Assembly (NCBI RefSeq): GCF_900604515.1 | Contig: NZ_UWOS01000003.1 | Location: 1 to 64,000, forward strand | Length of the DNA: 64,000 nucleotides | Reading direction: 5' to 3' | Source: Arcanobacterium ihumii | GTDB taxonomy: Bacteria; Actinomycetota; Actinomycetes; Actinomycetales; Actinomycetaceae | Part shown: positions 11,941-21,619 of the stretch, piece by piece | How the letters are laid out: each line of letters starts with the position of its first letter | Position numbering within the stretch: the stretch's first letter is position 1 | Program-made: the position numbers and the translations under genes | Notes under the pieces: generated by a model | What the model saw: only the letters and a program-made list of their open reading frames with translations | Told to the model about the DNA's origin: nothing | Database searches by the model: none

Positions 11941-14525
11941 TGCTTGGTTACGTATTTCGAACGTTGTCGTTTAACTGGAAAACGCACCTTCTACCGGCTT
12001 GTGCGTTGATAGTTGCGTCGATTTTTATTTTACTCGAAGTTCTTCTCAGTCCCTTTCTAAGCGAAACCCTGCAACACTCAGTGGATAAAACGGTAGGTCA
12101 CGTTTCCTTCGCAATTTCTGATCCAAATCAAACCGCAAAAGACCTCGAAGCTAAGCTCAAAGAAATACCAGAAGTTGAGAGTGTTTATTTCTCTACCGAC
12201 ATTTCCACTCTTGCTATTTCCGGTCCCAATGCAATTACCGCAAACGTCAATTACGCGCCTCCTTTGCGCTGGTCTGATCTAGATATCGATTCAGGTAATC
12301 TCCCTAAAGACGACCAGCACGCGATAATCTCAGCTTCCACCGCCGAGGCACTCAATTTATCAATCGGTGATTCTTTTTCGCTTTCCATCGAAGATGCCCA
12401 GAATGTAGCACTCCATAAGCTCGTGGTATCGGGAATCTATTCTCGAAGTCCGTTTTCAACACCTTCAAACCGCTTCGAAATTCTTGTGAATTCGATTGAC
12501 GATGTTCTCAGCACCAAGACGAGAACTCAACATATGGCTGAAAATAACTACCTCTACGTCATTGCAAAGCCTCACTCCTCACGCGCAGCGCTCGGGCAGA
12601 AGATTGCTGAAATCACCGACGGTAATATCCAAAACACTGACGAAATTCGCAAACAGGTAGTCATTGATCAAACGCATTCGATTGAGTATTACCAAAGCAT
12701 TTTAAGTTGGCTCTTGATAGTACCGATGCTACTCTCGGGCTTTGTTATTGCTGTATCAACTCATACGCTGGTAAAGAACCGGTGCCGAACTATCGCACAG
12801 CTTCGCTTGCTTGGAGCATCACAGTTTCATATCTTCGTGATCAACGCCGCGGAAATTTTGGTGGTAGCCATCATTAGCACGGTACTTGGCCACGCGATTG
12901 GACGTGCCATCGTTCAATCGCTCGTGGAGCTCATGAAATCTGGATACGGTGGGGCGTATATCCCTCAAACTTTCACTGTTACCCCAAGCGACTATATTTG
13001 CGCCGCTCTTGGCTCAATTGGCATCGCCCTTATCGCCTCACTCCCAAGCGTGATCGCGTATTCCTTCGTTTCAGAAACCTATATCTACGCCAAACCAAAG
13101 CACCAAAAACCAAAGCGTCTAACCCTCTTGGCGATCAGCATAGTCCTCTTAGTCCTTGGGACGGCAGCTTTATTTTTCACGATCATCGTTCCAGAAGACT
13201 TCCTCTACATCGCACTTACCGGAAATGAAACACAATCTTTGCGTCTTATGGCTATGGTAGGACTCTTCCTCCTAGCAGCATTTGTCTCTTTTGTGGTCCT
13301 GCGCTTCATTGTTTCTGGGATTACCCGCAAGATTCGTTTTAGAAAATCCATGACTAGCTTACGCTTGGCATCCACCCAGCATTACGCCGATATGGCCTCA
13401 CGCATCGGAACTCTTATGGTTATTGGTACCGCGGCTTGCCTCATGGGTCTCACCACAATGAGTTCTATTAAGACGACGGCCTATCAAGAATCTGGGGAAC
13501 GTTACGTTCCGTATGATGCCTCAGCTCGTATTCTCGATCCATCCCATATTTCTTCTGGCTCAGTGGGAATCGATACCCAATCAATTGTTGGTCTATTAGA
13601 TAATTCCAATATTGATCGAGTTTTGCCACTTCCAACAATGGTTGCAAACCTCGACTATGAGGGTGCACCGAGCTTGGAAAATCTCTACATCTACAGCATG
13701 GATACCGAAGCAGCTAAACGCTATTTCGGTTCAGATGCACGCTTCCTCAAGAAGCTTGAACCTGGAACGATTGTTATTCCGCGCGATCTTATGGGCAGTC
13801 CTACCTCTGATCTTCCAGATCAAGTTACATTAACTCGCCAGATCTTTAATGGGGATAATCTGAGTTCAACTCCGATAGGCTCACCAGTTACATTTAAAGC
13901 GCGCTATGCGCCTATACCGTGGACGATTATTACCCCTAGCGACTTTTCACGTTTTGCGTCAACAAGTCAGATAGCTGAGGTATGGATCAGATTCTCGAGT
14001 CAAGGCCTCCAGCACCGTGATTTAGCGTATCAAGCTACTATCGACATCATAAAGAAGCATTCACAAGTTCCACCTAACCTCACCTTAGCAACGAAACTTC
14101 CGAGCGAGAGTGATCGCAATACACCAGCGTCTATTCTTACACTCGGTTTACTTACGATCAGCTTGATTCTTTGTATCATTGCTGTTTGTAACTCACTATT
14201 CCTCTCCCAGCAGGCACGGCGTTCAGAGTTCAGAACCCTCTCTGGTTTGGGTATTTCTCCGCATCTACTTTCAACTAGCCTGGTTGTTTCTGCAATTGGT
14301 AGAACAACGTTGGCGGTGATCGTCGGTGCTCTCGCGGGAGTTGCGAGCGGAATCTATCTTGCACAGTCCTATATTGGTGCGATCACATGGAATCAGATTT
14401 TCTCCATTCCGTGGATTTCAATCGCTATTTTGGTGCTCGTTTCCACCCTTCTAGCAGGCACTTGGACCCGCATCCAAACCCTTTTCCCAACTTTTTCGCA
14501 CCAATCGAACCGTCAAGGGCAATAA
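11940..14525 (+). CDS. FtsX-like ABC transporter permease
   Basis: Large membrane subunit of 861 residues in the MacB/FtsX fold family, often involved in lipoprotein release, peptide efflux or envelope-stress sensing rather than bulk uptake. It has one membrane span near residues 18-38, an extracytoplasmic domain, a first FtsX-type three-span block (about 255-380), further spans near 390-465 and 490-515, a second large outer domain and a final three-span block (about 730-850). The paired layout is typical of 8-10-span permeases. It is translationally coupled to the ATPase and lies in an operon with the two-component system, an arrangement seen in antimicrobial-peptide or envelope-stress modules. 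Substrate unknown. Confidence 0.87.
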   Translation: MLGYVFRTLSFNWKTHLLPACALIVASIFILLEVLLSPFLSETLQHSVDKTVGHVSFAISDPNQTAKDLEAKLKEIPEVESVYFSTDISTLAISGPNAITANVNYAPPLRWSDLDIDSGNLPKDDQHAIISASTAEALNLSIGDSFSLSIEDAQNVALHKLVVSGIYSRSPFSTPSNRFEILVNSIDDVLSTKTRTQHMAENNYLYVIAKPHSSRAALGQKIAEITDGNIQNTDEIRKQVVIDQTHSIEYYQSILSWLLIVPMLLSGFVIAVSTHTLVKNRCRTIAQLRLLGASQFHIFVINAAEILVVAIISTVLGHAIGRAIVQSLVELMKSGYGGAYIPQTFTVTPSDYICAALGSIGIALIASLPSVIAYSFVSETYIYAKPKHQKPKRLTLLAISIVLLVLGTAALFFTIIVPEDFLYIALTGNETQSLRLMAMVGLFLLAAFVSFVVLRFIVSGITRKIRFRKSMTSLRLASTQHYADMASRIGTLMVIGTAACLMGLTTMSSIKTTAYQESGERYVPYDASARILDPSHISSGSVGIDTQSIVGLLDNSNIDRVLPLPTMVANLDYEGAPSLENLYIYSMDTEAAKRYFGSDARFLKKLEPGTIVIPRDLMGSPTSDLPDQVTLTRQIFNGDNLSSTPIGSPVTFKARYAPIPWTIITPSDFSRFASTSQIAEVWIRFSSQGLQHRDLAYQATIDIIKKHSQVPPNLTLATKLPSESDRNTPASILTLGLLTISLILCIIAVCNSLFLSQQARRSEFRTLSGLGISPHLLSTSLVVSAIGRTTLAVIVGALAGVASGIYLAQSYIGAITWNQIFSIPWISIAILVLVSTLLAGTWTRIQTLFPTFSHQSNRQGQ

Positions 14526-14667
14526 ATCTGCCGAGGATCACAGTTTTTACCCTTTACTCTGTGAGTGAAAACTGCAAAAGTTAAGTATTACAACGATTAC
14601 ACGACTAAGTAACGTGCACTTTTCGAGATAGTCTCGGCACTGCCCGCACGTTTCAAGGAGACATTAC

Positions 14668-14916
14668 ATGGATTGGCGTCACGAAGCTGCGTGCCTTAAT
14701 GAAGATCCGGAACTCTTTTTCCCGATCGGAAGTTCAGGTCCAGCCATGGCTCAGGTAGAACAGGCAAAACGAGTGTGCAGAACATGCTCGGTTCTAGACA
14801 CATGCCTTAAGTGGGCTATTGAGACCAATCAAGATGCAGGTGTTTGGGGTGGAATGTCCGAAGATGAACGCCGCACGCTCCGTCGTCGTACGGCACGTAC
14901 TCGTCGCGCAAGCTGA
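14668..14916 (+). CDS. whiB1: WhiB1-type iron-sulfur transcriptional regulator
   Basis: An 82-residue Wbl protein. Four cysteines at 9, 37, 40 and 46 (C-x27-C-x2-C-x5-C) would bind a [4Fe-4S] cluster. The GVWGGMSEDERR beta-turn and the basic tail RRRTARTRRAS follow. The start MDWRHEAACLNEDPELFFP matches the WhiB1/WblE subgroup rather than other Wbl proteins. In mycobacteria WhiB1 is essential, binds the primary sigma factor and responds to nitric oxide. As in mycobacteria, the gene is next to a pdtaS-type kinase on the opposite strand. A Shine-Dalgarno (AAGGAG) precedes the ATG. Upstream DNA 14526-14667 should contain the promoter. Confidence 0.95.
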   Translation: MDWRHEAACLNEDPELFFPIGSSGPAMAQVEQAKRVCRTCSVLDTCLKWAIETNQDAGVWGGMSEDERRTLRRRTARTRRAS

Positions 14917-14934
14917 GCTTTCACATAAATCATT

Positions 14935-14975
14935 AAAGTGTGGTGGTTGCCCGAACTGGTCAACCACCACACTTT
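14935..14975. terminator. Bidirectional terminator between whiB1 and pdtaS
   Basis: A 15-bp perfect stem (14935-14949 with 14961-14975) has A residues on its left foot and a T run on its right, with an 11-nt loop. It sits between two convergent genes and could stop transcription from both. Confidence 0.85.
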
Positions 14976-15029
14976 TCTTTTCAGATTACTGCAGGAATGT
15001 TTCAGCTTATCCTTGCTTGTAGTACGTAT

Positions 15030-16457
15030 TCACTTACGAAGGTGAAGCTCCAGGCTCACTAAGGTGCCTCCATCGACGTGGTTAGACCACTCAATCGTTC
15101 CGTTCAGCTCACCTCGCACCAAAGTTTTAACGATTTGGGTTCCTAATCCTCCACCCGGACCATTTTCCGAAATACCAGAACCATTATCACGTACCTGCAC
15201 GAATAGTCTTTCTTCGAAGCGTTCTGCATTCACTTCAACTTTGCCACCTTGAGCAAGACCATGTTCAATTGCATTGGAGATAACCTCGTTCAGAACCACA
15301 GCAAGAGACGTTGCTTGCTCAGCCCGTACTTTCCCAAATGACCCCGTTACTGCAATGTCTACCGCAGACTCTGTCACGGCGATATCGCGTACCATTTTCA
15401 AAAGTGATCCAAAAACGGAATCGAACTCCACAACTTCATCGATGGTCTGAGAAAGTCCTTCGTGTACTAATGCAATCATGGAGACACGACGTTGCGCCTG
15501 CTCAAGTGCAACTCTAGTTTCATCGTTTACAGCGCGGCGTGCTTGCAATCTAAGCAGCGCAGATACAGTCTGAAGATTATTCTTCACACGATGATTAATC
15601 TCGCGAATCGTTGCGTCCTTCGTCAACAATTCGCGTTCTTGACGCCGTAACTCAGTAATTTCACGCGTCATCAGCAAGGCTCCGGCCCGCTCGCCGTCGC
15701 GAGTAAGCGGAATGGCACGGAGGGACACAATAACTCCATGAGCATCGATTTCTGCTACCCACGCAGCCTTGCCTAATAAGACGACGGGAAGGGATTCGTC
15801 AGGGATCGAGAAATCATCAAAAATTTCGGTAACTGTCTCGGCCAATACATTTCCAACCAGTGGTTCATCCACACCCAACCGGCGGAAATGAGAAACGGAA
15901 TTTGGACTCGCGTACAGGACTTCACCGTCGTCGTCGAGCTGAATAACACCATCTGAAACACGCGGGGTACCGTGGCGATACCCAGCCGGCATCCCCTCTA
16001 GTGGGAAATCCCCCGAGGCAATCATATTAAATAAATCATGGGCAATTTCTTCATAGTTCTGGTGCGCCTGTGAAGGAACACGATCTTGCAACAGAGCAGT
16101 AATCACGCGCACCACACCAATCACATGCCCATCAAAACAAACCGGAATAAACGTATTCGACACACTTGAGTCTTCGGTGGTCACAATTTCGCCCAAGTTA
16201 AAAACTGCGAACACTATCTCGGAGCTGTCTGCATCAACTTTCTCTCCGATGATATCCGTCTCAATCAGGGTTGCCGCCGTCGCAGGACGAGCATGCGCTG
16301 CCGTAATAAATTCATCGTCGGTTGGAATATAAAGCAACAAGTCCGCAAAGGAAATATCTGCAATGGTCTGCCAGTCTCCTACGAGCTGATGGAACCATTT
16401 TCTTTCATCTTCGGTGAAGCGCTCAGAGCGCTCAAGAATTTTCGTCAAAGTTGGCAC
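15030..16457 (-). CDS. pdtaS: PdtaS-type cytosolic sensor histidine kinase
   Basis: Soluble kinase of the HisKA_2 family. Residues 1-140 form a GAF-like domain, about 150-270 a PAS-like domain (GVIQLDDDGEVLYASPNSV), then the phosphoacceptor helix DATIREINHRVKNNLQTVSA (His about residue 289) and an HATPase domain (VVLNEVISNAIEHG, DNGSGI, GGGLGTQIVKTL). No membrane span is seen. PdtaS normally phosphorylates PdtaR, an RNA-binding ANTAR regulator, which is not in this window. The GTG at 16457 is preferred because it places MPTLTKIL at the start; a TTG ten codons upstream lacks a ribosome-binding site. The neighbour whiB1 supports the assignment. Confidence 0.9.
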   Translation of the reverse strand: MPTLTKILERSERFTEDERKWFHQLVGDWQTIADISFADLLLYIPTDDEFITAAHARPATAATLIETDIIGEKVDADSSEIVFAVFNLGEIVTTEDSSVSNTFIPVCFDGHVIGVVRVITALLQDRVPSQAHQNYEEIAHDLFNMIASGDFPLEGMPAGYRHGTPRVSDGVIQLDDDGEVLYASPNSVSHFRRLGVDEPLVGNVLAETVTEIFDDFSIPDESLPVVLLGKAAWVAEIDAHGVIVSLRAIPLTRDGERAGALLMTREITELRRQERELLTKDATIREINHRVKNNLQTVSALLRLQARRAVNDETRVALEQAQRRVSMIALVHEGLSQTIDEVVEFDSVFGSLLKMVRDIAVTESAVDIAVTGSFGKVRAEQATSLAVVLNEVISNAIEHGLAQGGKVEVNAERFEERLFVQVRDNGSGISENGPGGGLGTQIVKTLVRGELNGTIEWSNHVDGGTLVSLELHLRK

Positions 16458-16494
16458 AGTTCCACAATAAGCCGATTTCGTGTTCAATGGTTAT

Positions 16495-17022
16495 ATGAAG
16501 TTTTCAGTTGATACAAAAATCAATGCCAGTTTTGCCCAAATTCTCCAAATCTTGCCTTCCGAAGAGCTCGCGCAAGCTCGTGCTAAGGCCCTTGGTCTTA
16601 GCGATTACACTTTTAGCACAGATCCCGGCAACCGGATCAACGAGGGCGTTGATACCAACACATCATCCGTAAGCTCAGAGCTTACAGTTTCAGTTCAATC
16701 CACGATGTTTCCTGCCCAGATGAGATCGCTCCTACCTCGCGGGATTAATGCAAAGATCAAGGCAAATCAAGTTCCATCAGCGCAGAGTGCTACAATCCAT
16801 TTCGATATAACGATTTTAGGTGCTCCAGTTAAGGTCAATTCCGTTGCAAAGGTTTTACCCGAAAGTGAAAATACCGTCATGACATACGTCGGCGATATCA
16901 AAGTCAGCGTGCCATTTTTAGGTGGTGGAATTGAAAAGAAGGTTGTTGAACAGATTCCGCACATCTTAGGTAAAGATGCGGTGATCATTGAGAGCGTAGC
17001 AAAGCAGTTCGGCAATCGGTGA
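16495..17022 (+). CDS. DUF2505 family protein
   Basis: A 175-residue actinobacterial protein of unknown function with the DUF2505 pattern: a lipid-binding-like START/SRPBCC-style beta-rich sequence beginning MKFSVDTKINASFAQI and ending VVEQIPHILGKDAVIIESVA. No membrane span or signal peptide. The ATG at 16495 is chosen because the family starts there; a GTG five codons upstream is possible. It is 14 nt upstream of thyA, so it may be co-transcribed with thyA and folA. Confidence 0.75.
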   Translation: MKFSVDTKINASFAQILQILPSEELAQARAKALGLSDYTFSTDPGNRINEGVDTNTSSVSSELTVSVQSTMFPAQMRSLLPRGINAKIKANQVPSAQSATIHFDITILGAPVKVNSVAKVLPESENTVMTYVGDIKVSVPFLGGGIEKKVVEQIPHILGKDAVIIESVAKQFGNR

Positions 17023-17036
17023 ACTAGACTGTAACT

Positions 17037-17846
17037 ATGGCAGTTGTGAACAGACAGTACGAAGATTTGCTCTCCGATGTGCTCGCAAACGGAACGGTGA
17101 AAGGTGACCGCACTGGTACCGGCACTATTTCCGTTTTTGGGCGTCAGCTCCGATACGACCTCGCGAACGAAGGTTTCCCTCGGATCACCACTAAATTTGT
17201 GGCAATGAAGGCAGTCAAGGGTGAGCTACTTTGGTTCTTGCGTGGCGATACCAACGTACGGTGGCTCCAAGAAAATGGCATCACTATCTGGGATGAGTGG
17301 GCGGACGACGCCGGGGAGCTCGGTCCTGTGTACGGCTATCAGTGGCGCTCATGGCCAACCCCAAATGGTGAGCATATCGATCAAATTCAGCAGGTAATCG
17401 ACACAATCAAGAACAATCCTGATTCACGGCGCATGATTGTTTCTGCATGGAATGTGGCTGATCTTGAGGATATGGCACTTATGCCTTGCCACGCATTTTT
17501 CCAGTTCTACGTAGCTAACGGAAAACTCTCATGCCAGCTCTACCAGCGATCAGCAGATCTTTTCCTCGGAGTGCCATTCAACATCGCTTCGTATTCACTT
17601 CTGACTCACATGATTGCCCAGCAGTGTGATCTTGAGGTAGGAGATTTCGTTTGGACTGGTGGTGACTGCCATATCTACTCAAACCACATCGAACAGGTAA
17701 AAGAGCAAATTTCACGTGAGCCTTATCCGTTCCCAACCCTCGAGCTCCGCAAAGCCAATTCAATTTTTGGCTATCAGATGGCTGATATCGCGGCATCAGA
17801 GGGATACCAGCACCACCCAGCCATCAAAGCACCAGTTGCTGTTTGA
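17037..17846 (+). CDS. thyA: Thymidylate synthase
   Basis: Converts dUMP to dTMP with methylene-tetrahydrofolate. The 269-residue protein has the nucleotide-binding start [17 protein letters not shown], the catalytic Cys in [13 protein letters not shown], the [17 protein letters not shown] segment and [12 protein letters not shown]. The ending KAPVAV is typical of ThyA. It is followed 23 nt later by folA, which recycles the dihydrofolate made here. Confidence 0.97.
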   Translation: MAVVNRQYEDLLSDVLANGTVKGDRTGTGTISVFGRQLRYDLANEGFPRITTKFVAMKAVKGELLWFLRGDTNVRWLQENGITIWDEWADDAGELGPVYGYQWRSWPTPNGEHIDQIQQVIDTIKNNPDSRRMIVSAWNVADLEDMALMPCHAFFQFYVANGKLSCQLYQRSADLFLGVPFNIASYSLLTHMIAQQCDLEVGDFVWTGGDCHIYSNHIEQVKEQISREPYPFPTLELRKANSIFGYQMADIAASEGYQHHPAIKAPVAV

Positions 17847-17869
17847 GATTTAGAATTTAGGCGGATTTA

Positions 17870-18454
17870 ATGCTTGGAATGATTTGGGCTCAGGGGCACA
17901 ACCTTGCAATTGGAAAAGATGGCACCTTGGCGTGGCATATTCCAGAGGATCTCGCCATGTTCAAGCGAGTCACTTCTGGTAGCCCGGTGATCATGGGGCG
18001 CCGCACATGGGAATCACTTAGCCCGAAGTATCGTCCACTCCCAAATAGAAGAAACATTGTGTTGACGTCTAACGCGGTTTACGATGCACCCGGAGCCGAG
18101 GTGTTTACCGATCTAGAGACAATGATCGAAACCCTCAACGTCCACGATCCCGATAACAACGTGTGGGTGATTGGCGGAGCTCAACTCTATAAATCGTTGC
18201 TTGATCAAGCCGATGCGTTGGTGATTACAGACGTTGATCTAGATGTTCCAGATGCCGACGCTTTTGCCCCTCGGTTAACTGATGAATGGGTGCCAGTACA
18301 AACCGAGCCCGATCGTGGTTGGTTGAAATCCAAGACGGGAATTAATTATCGTTTTTCGGCTCTCCACCGCAAAGTTTCCTTTTCCGACGACGATCGTGCA
18401 CGTAGTGCTCGAGCTTTCGCCCAAACCAAGGATCCGCTACATCTTTATTCGTGA
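17870..18454 (+). CDS. folA: Dihydrofolate reductase
   Basis: Reduces dihydrofolate to tetrahydrofolate with NADPH. It starts MLGMIWAQGHNLAIGKDGTLAWHIPEDL, where the acidic residue at the PED position and the IGKDG loop are the folate site. VIMGRRTWESL and VWVIGGAQLYKSLL are the cofactor-binding segments. At 194 residues it is about 30 longer than usual; the extra residues are a C-terminal tail (RARSARAFAQTKDPLHLYS) of unknown role. thyA-folA coupling is the common bacterial arrangement. Confidence 0.95.
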   Translation: MLGMIWAQGHNLAIGKDGTLAWHIPEDLAMFKRVTSGSPVIMGRRTWESLSPKYRPLPNRRNIVLTSNAVYDAPGAEVFTDLETMIETLNVHDPDNNVWVIGGAQLYKSLLDQADALVITDVDLDVPDADAFAPRLTDEWVPVQTEPDRGWLKSKTGINYRFSALHRKVSFSDDDRARSARAFAQTKDPLHLYS

Positions 18455-18497
18455 GCAGCGATTAACTACTCCGCTCCCATCCAGAACCTATTCTGAT

Positions 18498-19955
18498 TTA
18501 CTTTTCAAGCAATTGCAGCTCTCCGAGGACCTCGTTTAACGCTTCGGTTGATGACGGATGCGTCCAAATACCATCACGCAGTTCAGATACTGGAATTTTT
18601 GCTCGCATTGCTAGCGCAACGAGGTTGATCACCTCTTGAGAATCAACATGGAAAAGCCGAGCACCCAGAATCATATCAGTGTTAGCATCAACAACAATAG
18701 AGATTAAACCGCGAGGGTCGCCCACTGTTTTTGGACGCGGCATCGCCTTAATTGACGCCACCTTTTTGGTTACAACTTTGATTGAATAACCAGCCTTTTG
18801 GGCATCTTTTGCCGTCAACCCAACCGACGATAGCGGCGGAGTAAGGAACGTTGTCACAGGAACAGCCACACGATCCAAACGAGAACGTTGCACACAATTG
18901 TTACTAGATCTGTTACTAGAGCCATCTTGACGGAACAGAATACGATCCTTGACGATTCGGAAATCGTCAAGAGAAATATACGTATGTTGTGGTCCCCCAT
19001 TAACATCACCTAATGCAAATACGCCTGGGACCGAAGTTTCAAGGTAATCGTTAACTACGACTGCTCCACGTTCGTCCACATCAATGCCCACTTCATCAAG
19101 AGCAAGACCAGACGTAGCCGGGCGTCGACCAACGGCAAGTAATACGGCGTCAGCATTAACAGTGACGTTCCCATCACGAGTATCTGCACGGACGATAGCT
19201 TCGCGAACAGATTTAACGCGCGCTCCAGTTACGAACGTGATGCCAGTCTGTTCGAGAACATTTCGAACTTCCTGAGCAACCTCCGGATCTTCAGATTCTA
19301 GGATTTCTTCACCCATGTGGAACACTGTCACCTTGGAGCCAAAATTCGCGAACATTGAGGCAAATTCCAAGCCGATAAATCCTCCGCCTACAACCACTAA
19401 ATGATCCGGAAGGTCAGTCATATGTTGAATAGTTGTGGATGTAAAAATCTTGGAGCCGTTTGCTACATTTTCTTCGCCTTCAGGGAGTGCAATATTGGCT
19501 TTACCTTGGAGAATCTCATCGGGAATACCATCAATTGGAGGAACAACCGGAACAGCGCCAGTATTGATCACCACTGACTCACCCGAAACCTTCACGGCCC
19601 CTTCTGCAGTCTCAATTTCAATTATTTTGGGAGTGATGAACCTGGCACGTCCATTAAAGACCGTGGCTCCTGGAATCTCTGCGAACATCGAGTAGTTGAC
19701 TGAATTAAGCTTAGAAATCAAAGCATCGCGCACTTTTACAGCATCATGGAAATGTCCCTGCTTATCAGTTACCTGAATCTCTGCTTGATGAACGAGCGTC
19801 TTTGTTGGAACACAACCAATATTGATACAGGTGCCGCCATACATCATTGAAGATTGCTCTACAATCGCGACCTTTTTGCCTTGCTTTTGAAGATTAATAG
19901 CGAGGGTTTTTCCGCCCTTGCCCCAGCCAATAACAACTACATCGAATTCTTCCAT
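18498..19955 (-). CDS. RclA-like pyridine nucleotide-disulfide oxidoreductase
   Basis: A flavoprotein of the class I disulfide reductase family. The N-terminus VVVIGWGKGGKTLA differs from the usual GxGxxG and, with MYGGTCINIGCVPTKTLVH (redox Cys pair C-x4-C), matches the RclA/YkgC group. RclA in E. coli reduces Cu(II) and protects against hypochlorous acid. A second Rossmann motif (VVVGGGFIGLEFASMFANFG), an FAD segment (VFALGDVNGG) and the C-terminal dimerisation domain with HPSSTEAL follow. A short insert rich in Ser/Asn (GSSNRSSNN) lies after DRILFRQD. The ATG nine codons into the frame is preferred. Alternatives are mercuric-reductase-like or NADPH-dependent thiol reductases. Confidence 0.82.
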   Translation of the reverse strand: MEEFDVVVIGWGKGGKTLAINLQKQGKKVAIVEQSSMMYGGTCINIGCVPTKTLVHQAEIQVTDKQGHFHDAVKVRDALISKLNSVNYSMFAEIPGATVFNGRARFITPKIIEIETAEGAVKVSGESVVINTGAVPVVPPIDGIPDEILQGKANIALPEGEENVANGSKIFTSTTIQHMTDLPDHLVVVGGGFIGLEFASMFANFGSKVTVFHMGEEILESEDPEVAQEVRNVLEQTGITFVTGARVKSVREAIVRADTRDGNVTVNADAVLLAVGRRPATSGLALDEVGIDVDERGAVVVNDYLETSVPGVFALGDVNGGPQHTYISLDDFRIVKDRILFRQDGSSNRSSNNCVQRSRLDRVAVPVTTFLTPPLSSVGLTAKDAQKAGYSIKVVTKKVASIKAMPRPKTVGDPRGLISIVVDANTDMILGARLFHVDSQEVINLVALAMRAKIPVSELRDGIWTHPSSTEALNEVLGELQLLEK

Positions 19956-20097
19956 ACTTTGAAAATATGCTTGGGTGTCCACACATGCATAGTGTTTTCA
20001 CAATAAGCTTAGACGGGCACCCAAGCAGAGCTAGTCGCGAATCTTTCGATTTGATTCCATAAGTTCACTGTACAAAAGCAGTATTGATTAAGTACCG

Positions 20098-21543
20098 CTA
20101 TTCAAGAATCTCTTTTTCTGGCTCATCGAGAAATACTTCACCGATATATTTTGGATGCATCAGGTTCTCAACAGAGAGTGCCTCATCTAGTTCTTCTTCA
20201 GTTATCAACCCTCGTTCGAGGACGACCTCGCGAACAGACTTTCCGGTGCGCGCGCATTCCTTGCCGATTAAGTCACCCTCGTGATGACCAATAATATCGT
20301 TCAGGTATGTGACGATTCCTATCGAATTCATAACGAAATGCAAGCAGACGTCTTCGTTAACTGTAATTCCGTCCACGCAGTGTTCACGCAATGTAATACA
20401 AGCATTCTTTAGAAGAGTAATCGATTCGAAAATTGATTGTCCGATTACAGGTTCCATTACGTTGAGCTGCAATTGCCCAGCTTCGGAAGCCATCGTAACC
20501 GTCATATCGTTGCCGATCACTTTAAAGCACACTTGGTTGACGACTTCAGGGATCACTGGATTGACCTTCGCCGGCATAATGGAGGATCCAGCTTGCATCT
20601 CGGGAAGATTAATTTCATTGAGACCGGCTCGAGGACCCGATGAAAGCAAACGAAGATCGTTACAGATCATCGAGAGCTTCGAAGCAAAACGCTTCAAAGC
20701 ACCCGAAAGTGACACATATGCACCGGTGTCGGAAGTCGCTTCCACGAGGTTTGGAGCTGGTTTAACTGCCAGTCCCGTAACCTCGGCGAGTCGCCTAACC
20801 ACAATTTCTTGGAAACCCGCCGGCGTATTAAGTCGAGTTCCAATCGCAGTGGCACCGAGGTTAATTTCCAAAAGTAATTCGACTTCATGTACTAGGTGCT
20901 TAACTTCTTCTTCCATCAAAACTCGGAACGCGTCAAATTCCTGACCAACAGTCATAGGGACAGCGTCTTGAAGCTGGGTGCGTCCCATTTTCAAAACACG
21001 TTCGTTCTTCTCTGCTAAAACTCCAAAAGATCCAGCAAGATTTTCCACTTCCTTGACCATATCAATCACCATTCGATAAACAGCGATTCGGAATCCAGTT
21101 GGGTAGGCATCGTTCGTAGATTGCGACTTATTAACGTGGTCATTTGGATTGATTACCGAATAGGTACCCTTGTCCAAGCCCATTGTCTCAAGAGCAAGGT
21201 TAGCTATAACCTCGTTCGTGTTCATGTTGACAGACGTTCCTGCTCCCCCTTGGAATACGTCCACTGGGAACTGGTCCATGCAGCGACCTTCGTCCAAAAC
21301 CAGATCACAGGCCCGCACAATCGCCTTCGATACATCGGCTGAGAGCACTCGAGCATCTCGGTTCGCCAATGCCTCGGCTTTCTTGACCTGCACCATTCCG
21401 CGGATAAATTCAGGAACACTATTAATCGTATTATTGGAAATCTTGAAGTTTTCGATTGCCCGAAGAGTATGGACTCCATAGTAGGCATCGTTTGGTAATT
21501 CACGAGCTCCGAGTAGATCTTCCTCGATTCGTGTAGCAGCCAT
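20098..21543 (-). CDS. aspA: Aspartate ammonia-lyase
   Basis: Splits aspartate into fumarate and ammonia. The fumarase/aspartase signature [15 protein letters not shown] is present, with [26 protein letters not shown] at the start and [25 protein letters not shown]-like text (here starting [11 protein letters not shown]). The length of 481 is normal. It is preceded on the same strand by asparaginase and an amino-acid permease, forming a likely ansP-ansA-aspA catabolic unit (gaps of 76 and 12 nt). Confidence 0.95.
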   Translation of the reverse strand: MAATRIEEDLLGARELPNDAYYGVHTLRAIENFKISNNTINSVPEFIRGMVQVKKAEALANRDARVLSADVSKAIVRACDLVLDEGRCMDQFPVDVFQGGAGTSVNMNTNEVIANLALETMGLDKGTYSVINPNDHVNKSQSTNDAYPTGFRIAVYRMVIDMVKEVENLAGSFGVLAEKNERVLKMGRTQLQDAVPMTVGQEFDAFRVLMEEEVKHLVHEVELLLEINLGATAIGTRLNTPAGFQEIVVRRLAEVTGLAVKPAPNLVEATSDTGAYVSLSGALKRFASKLSMICNDLRLLSSGPRAGLNEINLPEMQAGSSIMPAKVNPVIPEVVNQVCFKVIGNDMTVTMASEAGQLQLNVMEPVIGQSIFESITLLKNACITLREHCVDGITVNEDVCLHFVMNSIGIVTYLNDIIGHHEGDLIGKECARTGKSVREVVLERGLITEEELDEALSVENLMHPKYIGEVFLDEPEKEILE

Positions 21544-21619
21544 TTTATCTCCTCAGTGACAGTTGGCACGTCTTCGTTAACGCTTTTGCTGTAATTTCAT
21601 TGTTTCACGATTTCATTCT

